A stretch of DNA of 22,600 nt, taken from contig CAZHNZ010000065.1 of NCBI GenBank assembly GCA_964534355.1, forward strand, positions 1 through 22,600, given 5' to 3'. Numbering within the stretch: position 1 is the first letter of the stretch; each line of letters opens with the position of its first letter. The translations under genes were made by a program, and so were the position numbers. The notes beneath the pieces are model-generated. The model was given only the letters and a program-made list of their open reading frames with translations. It did no database searches and had not been told where the DNA came from. Origin of the DNA: CAXXIC01 sp964534355. Its GTDB lineage: Bacteria; Bacteroidota; Bacteroidia; Bacteroidales; UBA7332. This document shows, piece after piece, positions 8,123 to 17,814 of this stretch.

Positions 8123-9283
8123 CTACATCAGGAAGCCAAGAAGAATACCCGCGGCAACCGCCGAGCCTATCACTCCGGCAACATTAGGGCCCATGGCGTG
8201 CATGAGCAGGTAGTTGCTCGGGTCGTATTGCATACCCATCGATTGTGAGATACGGGCAGAGTCAGGCACTGCTGATACACCGGCGTTCCCAATAAGCGGA
8301 TTGATTCTGTTCTCTTTTTTAAGAAAGAGATTCATGATCTTCACAAACAGAACTCCTGCCGCTGTAGCGATAATAAATGATAGTGCGCCAATTCCAAATA
8401 CTTTTACAGAATCGACTGTCAGGAATTGTGTGGCCTGCGTAGAAGCACCAACGGTTACTCCTAATAAAATGGTGACAATGTCGATCAGAGGACCACGGGC
8501 TGTTTCAGCCAAACGTCTGGTTACGCCACTCTCTTTGAGTAGATTACCAAAGAAAAGCATACCTAACAGAGATAGGCCGGAAGGAACTAAAAAAGTAGTC
8601 AGCAACAGACCTGCTATCGGAAATATTATCTTCTCGGTTTGAGACACAACTCTTGGCGGTTTCATCCGGATGAGTCTCTCTTTCTTGGTAGTCAGAAGCT
8701 TCATGATGGGTGGTTGAATAACCGGCACCAAAGCCATGTAGGAATAGGCTGAGATAGCCACAGCTCCTAACAATTGAGGCGCAAGCTTAGAGGCAAGGAA
8801 GATTGCCGTTGGGCCATCAGCCCCACCGATAATACCGATTGCTCCGGCCTGATTAGGGTCAAAACCGGTTTGCAAAGCAATCATATAGGCCCCGAAAATA
8901 CCAAACTGAGCAGCTGCCCCGATAAGCATTAGTTTCGGATTCGAAATAAGTGCCGAGAAATCGGTCATAGCACCAATACCCAAAAAGATGAGCGGTGGAT
9001 ACCAGCCCTGCGTAACGCCCGAATAGAGAATGTTGAAGACAGAGCCCTCTTCGTAGATGCCTATTTGAAGGCCAACCTCTTTGAATGGAATGTTGCCAAT
9101 CAAAATACCAAATCCAATAGGAATGAGAAGCATGGGCTCCCACTCTTTGGTGATGGCCAGAGTGATGAACAGGATCCCGATCAAAATCATGATCAGGTGT
9201 CCCGGTGTGGCATTGGCAAAACCCGTAAACGAGAGAAATTCCTGCAGATTTTCTCCGATAAACGATATAAAGCTATTGTTCAT
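8123..9283 (-). CDS. mmdB: Na+-translocating decarboxylase beta subunit (methylmalonyl-CoA decarboxylase)
   Basis: This 386-residue polytopic membrane protein belongs to the OadB/MmdB/GcdB family, which decarboxylates carboxybiotin and exports Na+ through the inner membrane. Conserved family blocks are present: GGADGPTAIFL (153-163), whose Asp156 corresponds to the Na+-binding Asp of the family, IGNAGVSAVPDSAR (331-344), and MGPNVAGVIGSAVAAG near the C-terminus. The length is close to that of other family members. It is the last gene of the mce-mmdA-OadG-mmdC-mmdB operon, starts 3 bp after the biotin carrier gene ends, and is followed by a strong terminator. The neighbouring epimerase gene favours methylmalonyl-CoA over oxaloacetate or glutaconyl-CoA as the complex's substrate. 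Confidence 0.92.
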   Translation of the reverse strand: MNNSFISFIGENLQEFLSFTGFANATPGHLIMILIGILFITLAITKEWEPMLLIPIGFGILIGNIPFKEVGLQIGIYEEGSVFNILYSGVTQGWYPPLIFLGIGAMTDFSALISNPKLMLIGAAAQFGIFGAYMIALQTGFDPNQAGAIGIIGGADGPTAIFLASKLAPQLLGAVAISAYSYMALVPVIQPPIMKLLTTKKERLIRMKPPRVVSQTEKIIFPIAGLLLTTFLVPSGLSLLGMLFFGNLLKESGVTRRLAETARGPLIDIVTILLGVTVGASTQATQFLTVDSVKVFGIGALSFIIATAAGVLFVKIMNLFLKKENRINPLIGNAGVSAVPDSARISQSMGMQYDPSNYLLMHAMGPNVAGVIGSAVAAGILLGFLM

Positions 9284-9286
9284 AAA

Positions 9287-9733
9287 TTATACAATTACTA
9301 ACAGATTTGTACCTTCCAGGATAGAGTCTCCTTTGCCCACTTTGATCTCTTTGATTACACCATCTCTGTCTGCATTGATGTTGTTTTCCATCTTCATCGC
9401 TTCGAGAATAAGCAGTTTTTGACCTTTCTTCACGGCATCACCCACTTTTACGCTAACTTCCAGTATGACTCCCGGTAGCGGCGACTTGATAACAGATACA
9501 GAGCTTTCGGTAACAGGTTTGCTTACCACAGGTGCTCCGGTTGGTGTTGTGGGTGCCGGTGCTGGTGTTGTTGCCGGTTTTGGGATACTCAAAATTGGTT
9601 TTTTCTCGGCTTTTTCTTCTATTTGAACGACATATTTGGTGCCGTTTACCTCTACTTCTGCATGGTCTTTGGTGACATTTGCCACATTCACCTGATATAC
9701 GTTTCCGTTTACTGTATATTTGAACTCTTTCAT
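9287..9733 (-). CDS. mmdC: Biotin carboxyl carrier subunit of the decarboxylase
   Basis: This 148-residue protein carries the biotin that moves CO2 from the carboxyltransferase to the membrane subunit. It has an N-terminal segment (1-45), a flexible Ala/Pro/Thr linker (about 50-75), and a C-terminal biotinyl domain (about 78-148) with the attachment motif EAMKMEN, where Lys114 is the biotinylated residue. The paired Gly turns around GVI and GDSI are as expected. The gene lies between the OadG-like and mmdB genes with gaps of 19 and 3 bp, so it is certainly in the same operon. Confidence 0.93.
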   Translation of the reverse strand: MKEFKYTVNGNVYQVNVANVTKDHAEVEVNGTKYVVQIEEKAEKKPILSIPKPATTPAPAPTTPTGAPVVSKPVTESSVSVIKSPLPGVILEVSVKVGDAVKKGQKLLILEAMKMENNINADRDGVIKEIKVGKGDSILEGTNLLVIV

Positions 9734-9752
9734 AATTGTATTTTTTTATTGA

Positions 9753-10712
9753 TTATTTTTTGTTGGGTAATTCGCGTAAACCGTAGATTTTTGAACTCCA
9801 CGGCGAGTAGTTTTTTGTCACTTTCTCGATGGTCAGCACTGTTTCTTCCCAGTCGTGAACCTCATTCTCCATCTCATACAGAGCCATTGCGATAGCTGCA
9901 TAAATTTCGCCGGTGTCGTTGTTGGCCATCTGTTCTGCGCTGATATCGTCGATGCCGGACTCTTTCATCCGTTTGCGTTTGGCATTCATGTACAAATTAC
10001 CAATCACTTTAAAGATAAGATAAAGAAGGATAAGTGCGACAAAAACCACAAACATAGCGATAAAGCTCATCCCAACTCCGATGGGATCGTTTTTCTTGTA
10101 GCGGTCGGTCACTGCACTTGTCGAAACAATTGAATTGCCAACGCCGTTAGGAAATTGAGCTCTTAGTTGAGCAATATATCCGTTTTCGGCAGAGATTTCG
10201 TTGTTCGATCCGGGTGTAACGATGTGTAGCTCTTTCCAGTCCGACAATCCATCGGTGCAACGGCCAAAACTACTGTTCGTATTTCCGGACCATTTTACTG
10301 AAATGCTGTCGATGATTTTCTTTCCGTTGGTGTCAACCAGATAGATTGTATTTACAGTGGCGGTATCCAACACGAAGTTGAGGTGCAGCGCACCACGCGA
10401 CGGTTGATTGTCTGCCCACAAAATGAGGTGTTGACGCGGTTTAATCTTTGTTTGCGCCACACCTTTGGGAATCATCAGTTTGGTCAGGTTACTGGTGTCG
10501 TTTGTAATGTAGCAACCGCCCAGATTAACCGTGGCATAAGCCGTATTGAATATTTCAATCCAACCGTTTCTTGAGCCATATTCATCCTGAAATCCGTTCG
10601 TGTTTTTGATCATCACTTCGTTGATTTTCAGTTGGCTTATCCTTTGAGCAAAAGCGGAAGCCGAACCGAGCACCAACAAAATAAATAATACCTCTAATTT
10701 TTTTCTAATCAT
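9753..10712 (-). CDS. OadG-like (gamma/delta) subunit with exported lamin-tail domain
   Basis: The start is ATG at 10712 (MIRKKLEVLF...), giving 319 residues with a clear signal peptide cut after about residue 22 (SAFA|QR). The open frame extends farther upstream to 10895 but there overlaps mmdA and lacks the signal peptide at its N-terminus. Residues about 27-175 resemble a lamin-tail domain (INEVMIKN near 30, NGWIEIFNT at 49-57, LGGCYITND at 64-72, LILWAD). A transmembrane helix follows (about 212-237) and then a basic, cytoplasmic OadG-like tail (238-319). OadG-type subunits assemble the Na+ pump by tying the carboxyltransferase to the membrane subunit. The usual family protein is a single helix plus short tail, so the large periplasmic domain is an addition. 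Position between mmdA and mmdC supports the assignment. Confidence 0.82.
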   Translation of the reverse strand: MIRKKLEVLFILLVLGSASAFAQRISQLKINEVMIKNTNGFQDEYGSRNGWIEIFNTAYATVNLGGCYITNDTSNLTKLMIPKGVAQTKIKPRQHLILWADNQPSRGALHLNFVLDTATVNTIYLVDTNGKKIIDSISVKWSGNTNSSFGRCTDGLSDWKELHIVTPGSNNEISAENGYIAQLRAQFPNGVGNSIVSTSAVTDRYKKNDPIGVGMSFIAMFVVFVALILLYLIFKVIGNLYMNAKRKRMKESGIDDISAEQMANNDTGEIYAAIAMALYEMENEVHDWEETVLTIEKVTKNYSPWSSKIYGLRELPNKK

Positions 10713-10737
10713 AGATTTTTTTGTTAGACGGTTGAAA

Positions 10738-12291
<1,554 letters not shown>

Positions 12292-12338
12292 ATCTCTGTC
12301 TTGTTATTTTATTGGATTGTTTTTATTCTTGTTTATGC

Positions 12339-12369
12339 AAAAAGGGATTCTGCCTGCGCATAATTCCCT
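12339..12369 (-). other. Terminator-like hairpin between mce and mmdA
   Basis: Read on the minus strand, AGGGAATT and AATCCCT form a stem of about seven pairs with one bulged base and a 12-nt loop, followed by a run of T. It resembles a weak intrinsic terminator or an mRNA-processing site that could lower mmd expression relative to mce. The stem is short and the call is tentative. Confidence 0.35.
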
Positions 12370-12406
12370 CTTTGTAAACAGAAATATCTTTTGTATAAAC
12401 GCTGAA

Positions 12407-12814
12407 TTATTTGGGCTCTTCGCACAATTCTGTCAGAACGCTGCCTGTCGTTTTGGGGTGCAAAAATGCGATGCTCAATCCTTCGGCGCCTTTGCGGGGT
12501 GCTTTGTCTATTAGTTGTACGCCTTTTGCCTCTACTTCGCTCAATGCTTCGGCTACACTATCAACCGCAAATGCAATGTGGTGAATACCTTCGCCTTTTT
12601 TCTCGATAAATTTGGCCACTGCACTATCTTCGCTTGTTGGCTCTAACAATTCGATTTTTGTCTGTCCGATTTTGAAAAATGCGGTCTTCACTTTTTGATC
12701 TGCTACCTCTTCGATAGAGTAACATTTCAGACCCAAAACGTTTTCGTAATAAGGCAATGATGCTTCGATACTTTTTACAGCGATACCAAGGTGCTCAATG
12801 TGGGAAAGATTCAT
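12407..12814 (-). CDS. mce: Methylmalonyl-CoA epimerase
   Basis: This 135-residue vicinal-oxygen-chelate protein interconverts (R)- and (S)-methylmalonyl-CoA, linking B12-dependent methylmalonyl-CoA mutase to the decarboxylase encoded just downstream. Two betaalphabetabetabeta modules are seen, starting with IEHLGIAV (6-13) and GIHHIAFAV (76-84). Probable metal ligands by family pattern are His8, Glu55 (in KIELLEP), His79 and Glu129 (in TELCEE). Length matches the usual 130-150. It is the first gene of the mmd operon, with a 115-bp gap to mmdA and a good promoter match about 40 bp upstream. The mutase genes themselves are not in the window. Confidence 0.92.
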   Translation of the reverse strand: MNLSHIEHLGIAVKSIEASLPYYENVLGLKCYSIEEVADQKVKTAFFKIGQTKIELLEPTSEDSAVAKFIEKKGEGIHHIAFAVDSVAEALSEVEAKGVQLIDKAPRKGAEGLSIAFLHPKTTGSVLTELCEEPK

Positions 12815-12855
12815 AATGAATATATTTTTTTGTTAGACTATATAATTTCTTCGCG

Positions 12856-12887
12856 CAAAGGTATGTTTTTCTATCTGAATGGTGAAA
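12856..12887 (-). promoter_or_regulatory. Bacteroidetes-type promoter of the mce-mmd operon
   Basis: On the minus strand, TTTC (12887-12884), 20 nt, then TACCTTTGC (12863-12855) match TTTG-N20-TAnnTTTGY with one mismatch in the -33 element. Transcription would start near 12849, about 35 nt before the mce ATG. Confidence 0.6.
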
Positions 12888-12933
12888 TTTTTCTTTATAT
12901 ATTTCTCCAATAATTTTTTGTTTAACAGCCTAT

Positions 12934-13012
12934 TGCACAGTGTGGTTATGATTTGTGCAAAAATATTTCGACGAATATTTTTTGCTTTGCACATGTCTGA
13001 AAAGAGTGTGCA
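12934..13012. promoter_or_regulatory. Cluster of four TGTGCA/TGCACA hexamers upstream of mce
   Basis: TGCACA at 12934-12939, TGTGCA at 12954-12959, TGCACA at 12988-12993 and TGTGCA at 13007-13012 alternate in orientation. They form two inverted pairs with spacers of 14 and 13 nt. The middle two extend to a perfect 8-bp inverted repeat (TGTGCAAA, TTTGCACA) around a nearly palindromic AT-rich core. The second copy also contains a TAnnTTTGC match on the minus strand (12965-12957), so part of it may be a second promoter rather than an operator. The rest of 12815-13043 holds no gene that I can see. Confidence 0.35.
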
Positions 13013-13043
13013 TAAAACGGATTAATAATTGGTGAGTCAGAAC

Positions 13044-13074
13044 AAAAAAAGCCCCGGCAATTTCACCGGGGCTT
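13044..13074 (-). terminator. Intrinsic terminator of hppA
   Basis: Reading the minus strand, a GC-rich 9-bp stem (AAGCCCCGG, loop of 8 nt, CCGGGGCTT) is followed by seven T residues. It lies about 30 bp after the hppA stop codon and separates hppA from the mce-mmd operon. Confidence 0.9.
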
Positions 13075-13105
13075 CTTATATATAATTGTATGATTGGTTA
13101 TTTTA

Positions 13106-15349
13106 TTACATTAAACTGTATGCAATTGTTAATCCGGCCATTACGATGGATACCATACTCATCAATTTTATCAGGATGTTCAACGATGGGCCCGAGGTGT
13201 CTTTAAACGGATCGCCCACTGTATCGCCCACAACAGCAGCCTTGTGGCAATCCGATTTTTTGCCTCCCAGATTTCCCTCTTCGATATATTTTTTTGCATT
13301 ATCCCACGCTCCTCCGGCATTGGCCATGAATATTGCCAGAATAAAACCGGTAGATGTACTGCCGAGCAACAATCCCATTACGCCCGAAACACCGAAAATA
13401 ACGCCGGTCGCCATCGGGATGAAAATGGCTAAAAGTGAGGGGAATAACATCTCTCTTTGTGCACCTTTGGTCGAAATAGCCACACATTTGGCATAATCGG
13501 GTTCTGCTTTGCCTTCCAGTATTCCGGCGATTTCGCGAAACTGACGGCGAACCTCCTGCACCATGCTCTGCGCGGCGCGTCCCACGGCATTCATGGTGAG
13601 ACCACAGAACAGAAATGCTGCCATAGAGCCAATAAAAGCACCCACCAACACACGCGGATTCATCAAATCGACCTGAAAATACTGCATCAAATCGGGGATG
13701 GTTGCTTTGTGTATATCGGTATTGGTGAATTTGTGATCGGTGGCAAATTGTGTGTATGCCATCACTTTTTCAGGTATGCGGGCCATGGCAATTTTTATCT
13801 CCTCGATGTACGAGGCCAAAAGTGCAAGTGCCGTAAGAGCAGCCGAGCCAATGGCAAATCCTTTGCCCGTGGCAGCGGTCGTATTTCCGAGTGAATCCAG
13901 TGCATCTGTTCTTTCGCGCACCTCTTTGCCCAGTCCGCTCATTTCGGCATTTCCACCGGCGTTGTCTGCAATAGGGCCATAAGCATCGGTGGCCAGGGTG
14001 ATGCCCAACGTTGAGAGCATCCCGACAGCCGCAATGGCTATTCCGTACAATCCCATGCTGATGTTGGCAAAATCGAATTGAGCAGCAAATAAAAATGCCA
14101 TTATCACAGAGGTTCCCACTATTAATACCGGTACTGCGGTCGAGATCATACCTGTGCCAATTCCCGAAATAATGACGGTTGCCGGTCCTGTTTTGGTCGA
14201 TTCTGCAATTTGTTGGGTGGGCTTGTATCCCGATGATGTGTAATATTCGGTGATTTTACCGATGCCGATTCCTCCTAAAAGTCCGACCATCATTGAGCCC
14301 CAAACGCCCGTATAATTGGGGATTTGAAGAAATTGCAATATTACAAATGAGAAAATAGCAATCAGCACAGAGCTGATGTTGACACCCATACCCAAGGATG
14401 CCAAAAGTTGTTTCTGAGTTGCTCCTTCTTTTGTTTTTACAAAGAATATTCCGGCAATCGACAACAAAATTCCTACGGCTGCGATAATCATGGGGGCAAT
14501 AACGCCGTTCATCTGAGTCTCTACGCCCATGCCGGCAAAGGCAGTTGCGCCCAGTGCTGCAGTCGAAAGAATGGCGCCGCAATACGACTCGTACAGGTCG
14601 GCACCCATTCCGGCCACATCGCCTACGTTGTCGCCCACATTGTCGGCAATGGTGGCCGGATTGCGGGCATCATCTTCGGGGATGCCTGCTTCAACCTTAC
14701 CCACCAGGTCGGCACCCACATCGGCAGCTTTGGTAAAAATACCTCCACCCACACGGGCAAAAAGCGCCTGAGTAGATGCACCCATTCCGAAGGTCAGTGT
14801 GGTAGTGGTGATGATAATCAGTTTCATAGCCGGATCGGCCGCAATGATCGAATTGGTTGTGCTATCCAATGCGCCAATGAGGTATTGCAGGGCATAAAAC
14901 CAAATGGAAATGTCGAGCAATCCAAGTCCGACCACAACCAGACCCATTACCGCGCCCGAGCGAAAAGCGATGCGAAGTCCGTCGTTGAGTGAGCGTTGAG
15001 CCGCATTGGCTGTACGCGCCGAGGCGTAAGTGGCTGTTTTCATACCGAAGAATCCCGATAGACCGGAAAAGAATCCACCGGTAATAAAGGCAAACGGTAC
15101 CCAAGGATTTTGAATTTCCAATACATAAGCCATGATGGCAAAGATCATTGTAATTACAACAAATACAATGGCTACAACTTTGTATTGCTGAGACAGGTAA
15201 GCCATGGCACCATCGCGCACGTGTTTGGCTATTTTCTTCATTGTGGCAGTTCCCTCGCTCTCTTTCATCATCTGACTAAAAAAGTAATAAGCGAAACCCA
15301 GTGCCACTACTGCCGAGAGAGGCACCATCCAGAAAAGTGTTTGTTCCAT
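13106..15349 (-). CDS. hppA: Membrane-bound ion-pumping pyrophosphatase, K+-dependent
   Basis: This 747-residue protein with about 16 helices hydrolyses pyrophosphate and pumps cations out across the inner membrane. Catalytic blocks are plain: DVGADLVGKVEAGIPEDDAR (210-229), followed by DNVGDNVGDVAGMGADLYES (236-255), AYGPIADNAGGNAEMSG (456-472) and GDTVGDPFKDTSGPSLN (708-724). GNTTAATGKG (488-497) has Ala492 and Gly495, the residues that mark K+-dependent enzymes; K+-independent ones have Lys and Thr there. Thr90, Phe94, Asp146 and a Met at 175 agree, within one position, with the signature I recall for the Na+,H+-pumping subfamily of Bacteroides, so dual Na+/H+ transport is likely. It lies 48 bp after the MscS gene on the same strand and ends at a strong terminator. 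Confidence 0.95.
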   Translation of the reverse strand: MEQTLFWMVPLSAVVALGFAYYFFSQMMKESEGTATMKKIAKHVRDGAMAYLSQQYKVVAIVFVVITMIFAIMAYVLEIQNPWVPFAFITGGFFSGLSGFFGMKTATYASARTANAAQRSLNDGLRIAFRSGAVMGLVVVGLGLLDISIWFYALQYLIGALDSTTNSIIAADPAMKLIIITTTTLTFGMGASTQALFARVGGGIFTKAADVGADLVGKVEAGIPEDDARNPATIADNVGDNVGDVAGMGADLYESYCGAILSTAALGATAFAGMGVETQMNGVIAPMIIAAVGILLSIAGIFFVKTKEGATQKQLLASLGMGVNISSVLIAIFSFVILQFLQIPNYTGVWGSMMVGLLGGIGIGKITEYYTSSGYKPTQQIAESTKTGPATVIISGIGTGMISTAVPVLIVGTSVIMAFLFAAQFDFANISMGLYGIAIAAVGMLSTLGITLATDAYGPIADNAGGNAEMSGLGKEVRERTDALDSLGNTTAATGKGFAIGSAALTALALLASYIEEIKIAMARIPEKVMAYTQFATDHKFTNTDIHKATIPDLMQYFQVDLMNPRVLVGAFIGSMAAFLFCGLTMNAVGRAAQSMVQEVRRQFREIAGILEGKAEPDYAKCVAISTKGAQREMLFPSLLAIFIPMATGVIFGVSGVMGLLLGSTSTGFILAIFMANAGGAWDNAKKYIEEGNLGGKKSDCHKAAVVGDTVGDPFKDTSGPSLNILIKLMSMVSIVMAGLTIAYSLM

Positions 15350-15397
15350 TTGTGTGAATTTAAGGTTAGAGATTTAAGGTTCAAGAAATATTATGTT

Positions 15398-16318
15398 TTA
15401 ATACTCTTTCTTTATGTGTATATCCATTTTCGGAAGTGGCAGGTTGAGTCCTGCTTTTTCGAAGGCAGTATAAACTGATTCGTTGAGGCGGTAATAAACG
15501 GGCCAGAAGTCGGGGCTGTCGACCCACACCCTCACCACAATATTGACTGAGTTAGTCCCCAGATTGCTCAGCGCAACAAATGGTTCTGCCGGTTCCGTTT
15601 TTATGCGGCTGTCCTGTTTCAGCAATTCCATAATCACCTCTCTCGCCTTTTGGAAATCGTCGCCATAGGCAATGCCAAAAGTCCACTCTATCCGGCGAAT
15701 GCTCTCTTTCGAGAAGTTGTTGATAATACCCGTAGCCAGGCTTCCGTTGGGGATGATAATGGCTTTGTTGTCGAACGTATTCAGGATGGTGTTGAAAATC
15801 AGAATCTCCTTCACTGTACCCGAATATCCCTGAGCCTCAATGACATCGCCCACGCGGTAAGGTTTGAAAAGCAACACCATTACTCCGCCGGCAAAATTCT
15901 GTAATGTACCGCTCAGTGCCATACCGATAGCCACACCGGCTGAGGCAAACAGTGCCACAAATGAACTCGTTTCGATGCCTAAAACGCTGATAATGGTAAT
16001 GATAAGCACGATGGTGAGCGCAATGTTTATCAGGCTGATGAGAAACGTTTTGAGAGAGGGGTCAATCTCTTTCTTTTCGAAAATCCGTATGCAGATGCGT
16101 TTCAGTTTTCGGATAATCCAGCGTCCGACGATGTAGATAGCCACAGCCAGCAGAACTTTCAGCGCCAGATTGTAGGCCGTTTCTGCCAGTTTGTCGATGT
16201 AGGTATTCAGTGTGTCTACATTCAGGTGATTGATATCGTTTTTGATATCGAGAACTTTATCTATGGTTACAGCCGCGCTGTCTGCGGTTTTGTTGGCTAC
16301 TGTGGTGGTATCGGGCAT
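15398..16318 (-). CDS. Small-conductance mechanosensitive channel (MscS family)
   Basis: This 306-residue protein is the size of Escherichia coli MscS (286). It has an N-terminal Ser/Thr/Asp-rich segment (1-35), helices near 52-68 and 95-113, and the Gly/Ala-rich pore helix (about 118-150, FASAGVAIGMALSGTLQNFAGG), followed by FKPYRVGD (151-158) opening the cytoplasmic beta domain. Such channels open under membrane tension and release solutes during hypo-osmotic shock. It lies between the HU-LysM gene (47 bp) and hppA (48 bp) on the same strand, and co-transcription is plausible. The functional reason for that neighbourhood is not evident. Confidence 0.9.
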   Translation of the reverse strand: MPDTTTVANKTADSAAVTIDKVLDIKNDINHLNVDTLNTYIDKLAETAYNLALKVLLAVAIYIVGRWIIRKLKRICIRIFEKKEIDPSLKTFLISLINIALTIVLIITIISVLGIETSSFVALFASAGVAIGMALSGTLQNFAGGVMVLLFKPYRVGDVIEAQGYSGTVKEILIFNTILNTFDNKAIIIPNGSLATGIINNFSKESIRRIEWTFGIAYGDDFQKAREVIMELLKQDSRIKTEPAEPFVALSNLGTNSVNIVVRVWVDSPDFWPVYYRLNESVYTAFEKAGLNLPLPKMDIHIKKEY

Positions 16319-16365
16319 ATTTTTTTATTTAAATGGTTGAAAAATGTCGTTTAAATGAATTTGGG

Positions 16366-17814
16366 TTATGGTTTGACTTTCAAAATCGATTCGGCCAGTT
16401 TGTTGGCGCGTTTCACCGATTCCGGGTTCTCTTTGTCAATCTGATAGACAGATTTGTCGGGGATATCCACCACTGTACCCTCAGGAACATTGTTGGGATC
16501 CTCTATTTTGTCTTTGTTAGCCTCGTAGATGTAAACCCAGAAAATGCGACTGCCGTAGTATTTGAGCGCCAGTTTGGTCAGGCGCGATCCGACCACCATT
16601 TTCTCGGTTGCCAAAATCGTTTTGCTCTGTTTTTCGGGCTGATACCCTTCTTTGATTGCCTTTTGTCTCTCTTCTATTGTTTCGGCAATTGTTTTTCGTT
16701 TGGGCTCAGAGGCTTGATTTGCTGTGGCTTGTGTTGTGTCTCCGTTTGTTGTGTCGGGAATTGCCACCGTTGCAGTGGTTGGCTCAGTAGTGGGCTGCGG
16801 TGCAATTATCACGCTGCTCTCCTGTTCGTTTGTTTTCTCAAACGGAAACAATCCATATAAATAGGTATAACCGAAAAATCCGCCAATGCCCGCCATCCCG
16901 GCTACAACCAGCCAAATAATCCAGCGGAATGAGCTACCCGATTTTTCTGTTTCATCGTCATCCTCTTCTTCTTCTTCATCATCATCCTTCTCTTCGGATG
17001 TGCTTTTTTCAAGAGGTGAATCGCTTCCGGCTTCTTCTTCCTTCTCTTCTTCCCGGGGTGTAATCCCGATGGGTTGTTCCGGCTCTTCTGTTTCGGCTTT
17101 TTCTTCGGTTTCCTCTGTCGCGAAATACGATGGCGTATAAGGCAGGTGTGTGTGGGGGATAGTCGCTTCTTCCGGCTTTTCTGTTTGTTCTTCAACTTCT
17201 TCCGGCTCAGGACTTTCTTCCATAGAGGGGGCGGGTTGTTCCGACTCTTCTTCCTCAGGCATAGAGACCTCTTCGGCCTGACTCAATTGATACCAGCTTG
17301 TCTCTTCCGTTGGTTCAGCCGGTTCTGTTTCGTCTGTTTGGGGCATATCCAAAGCCTCCCCGGCCTCCTCTGTCGGTTCGTCTTCGTCGTTTTCTGTGGG
17401 AAAAGCCTCCGACTCCATTTGCAGGTCGGGTCTGTTTTTCAGCTCATTCAGATATTCGTCTACCGGATCTATCGGTTTGTCAGCAATTATTTCATCGTCC
17501 AAAACAATAGTATCGAAGTGAGAGAAAGGTTCATTGACGGCTTCTGCCAGGTCGGCATCGGGGGTGAAGGTGGTTTTGTAGTGTCCGGGAATCTCCTGAA
17601 TCTCTCCGGTATTGACATTTGCGATGCGGCGATTTTCTACCCAGATAAGTTTAAAGGTACCCAGCCCTTTTATTTTTACTAATTTATCAGTAATCAAATG
17701 GGTTTCGATGGCGTCGAAAAGAGCTTTGAGAAACGCGTTGGCCTCCCGTTTGCTTATTTTGGCGGATTCAGACAAAAGATCTGTCAGTTCATTCAGGGAT
17801 ATTTTGCTATTCAT
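16366..17814 (-). CDS. HU-like DNA-binding domain joined to transmembrane helix and LysM domain
   Basis: This 482-residue protein has three parts. Residues 1-95 are an HU/IHF-like domain: VKIKGLGTFKLIW at 46-58, NTGEIQEIP at 68-76, and F(T)PDADLAEAVN at 83-94, which matches the family's C-terminal helix. Residues about 100-295 are an acidic Glu/Pro/Thr-rich linker ending in an Asp/Glu run. A single hydrophobic helix follows (about 297-318). The C-terminal part has a Pro/Thr-rich stretch, a basic segment (about 371-400), and a LysM-type domain (about 404-452, KLALKYYGSRIFWVYIYEAN). With no signal peptide, an N-in topology would put HU in the cytoplasm and LysM in the periplasm. The start codon overlaps the end of an HU gene by 8 bp. 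The function is unknown; tethering DNA to the envelope is an inference. Confidence 0.8.
   Translation of the reverse strand: MNSKISLNELTDLLSESAKISKREANAFLKALFDAIETHLITDKLVKIKGLGTFKLIWVENRRIANVNTGEIQEIPGHYKTTFTPDADLAEAVNEPFSHFDTIVLDDEIIADKPIDPVDEYLNELKNRPDLQMESEAFPTENDEDEPTEEAGEALDMPQTDETEPAEPTEETSWYQLSQAEEVSMPEEEESEQPAPSMEESPEPEEVEEQTEKPEEATIPHTHLPYTPSYFATEETEEKAETEEPEQPIGITPREEEKEEEAGSDSPLEKSTSEEKDDDEEEEEDDDETEKSGSSFRWIIWLVVAGMAGIGGFFGYTYLYGLFPFEKTNEQESSVIIAPQPTTEPTTATVAIPDTTNGDTTQATANQASEPKRKTIAETIEERQKAIKEGYQPEKQSKTILATEKMVVGSRLTKLALKYYGSRIFWVYIYEANKDKIEDPNNVPEGTVVDIPDKSVYQIDKENPESVKRANKLAESILKVKP
16952..16995. repeat. Imperfect GAA/GAT-type triplet repeat inside the HU-LysM gene
   Basis: The plus strand is an almost pure run of TCT/TCA/TTC triplets here; the coding strand gives GAA/GAG/GAT codons for the Asp/Glu run at about residues 276-290. 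Such runs can change length by slippage in steps of three without breaking the frame. Confidence 0.7.

Noticed and set aside
15359..15383. TTTAAGGTT occurring twice between mscS and hppA, possible operator
   Set aside because: Similar TTTAAGGTT/TTTTAAGTT words appear in other spacers of this window (for example near 3790 and 21710), so it is more likely general spacer sequence.
17074..17682. Plus-strand frame rich in Phe, Arg and Leu opposite the HU-LysM linker
   Set aside because: The composition is the complement of the Glu/Pro-rich linker codons, so it is not an independent membrane protein.
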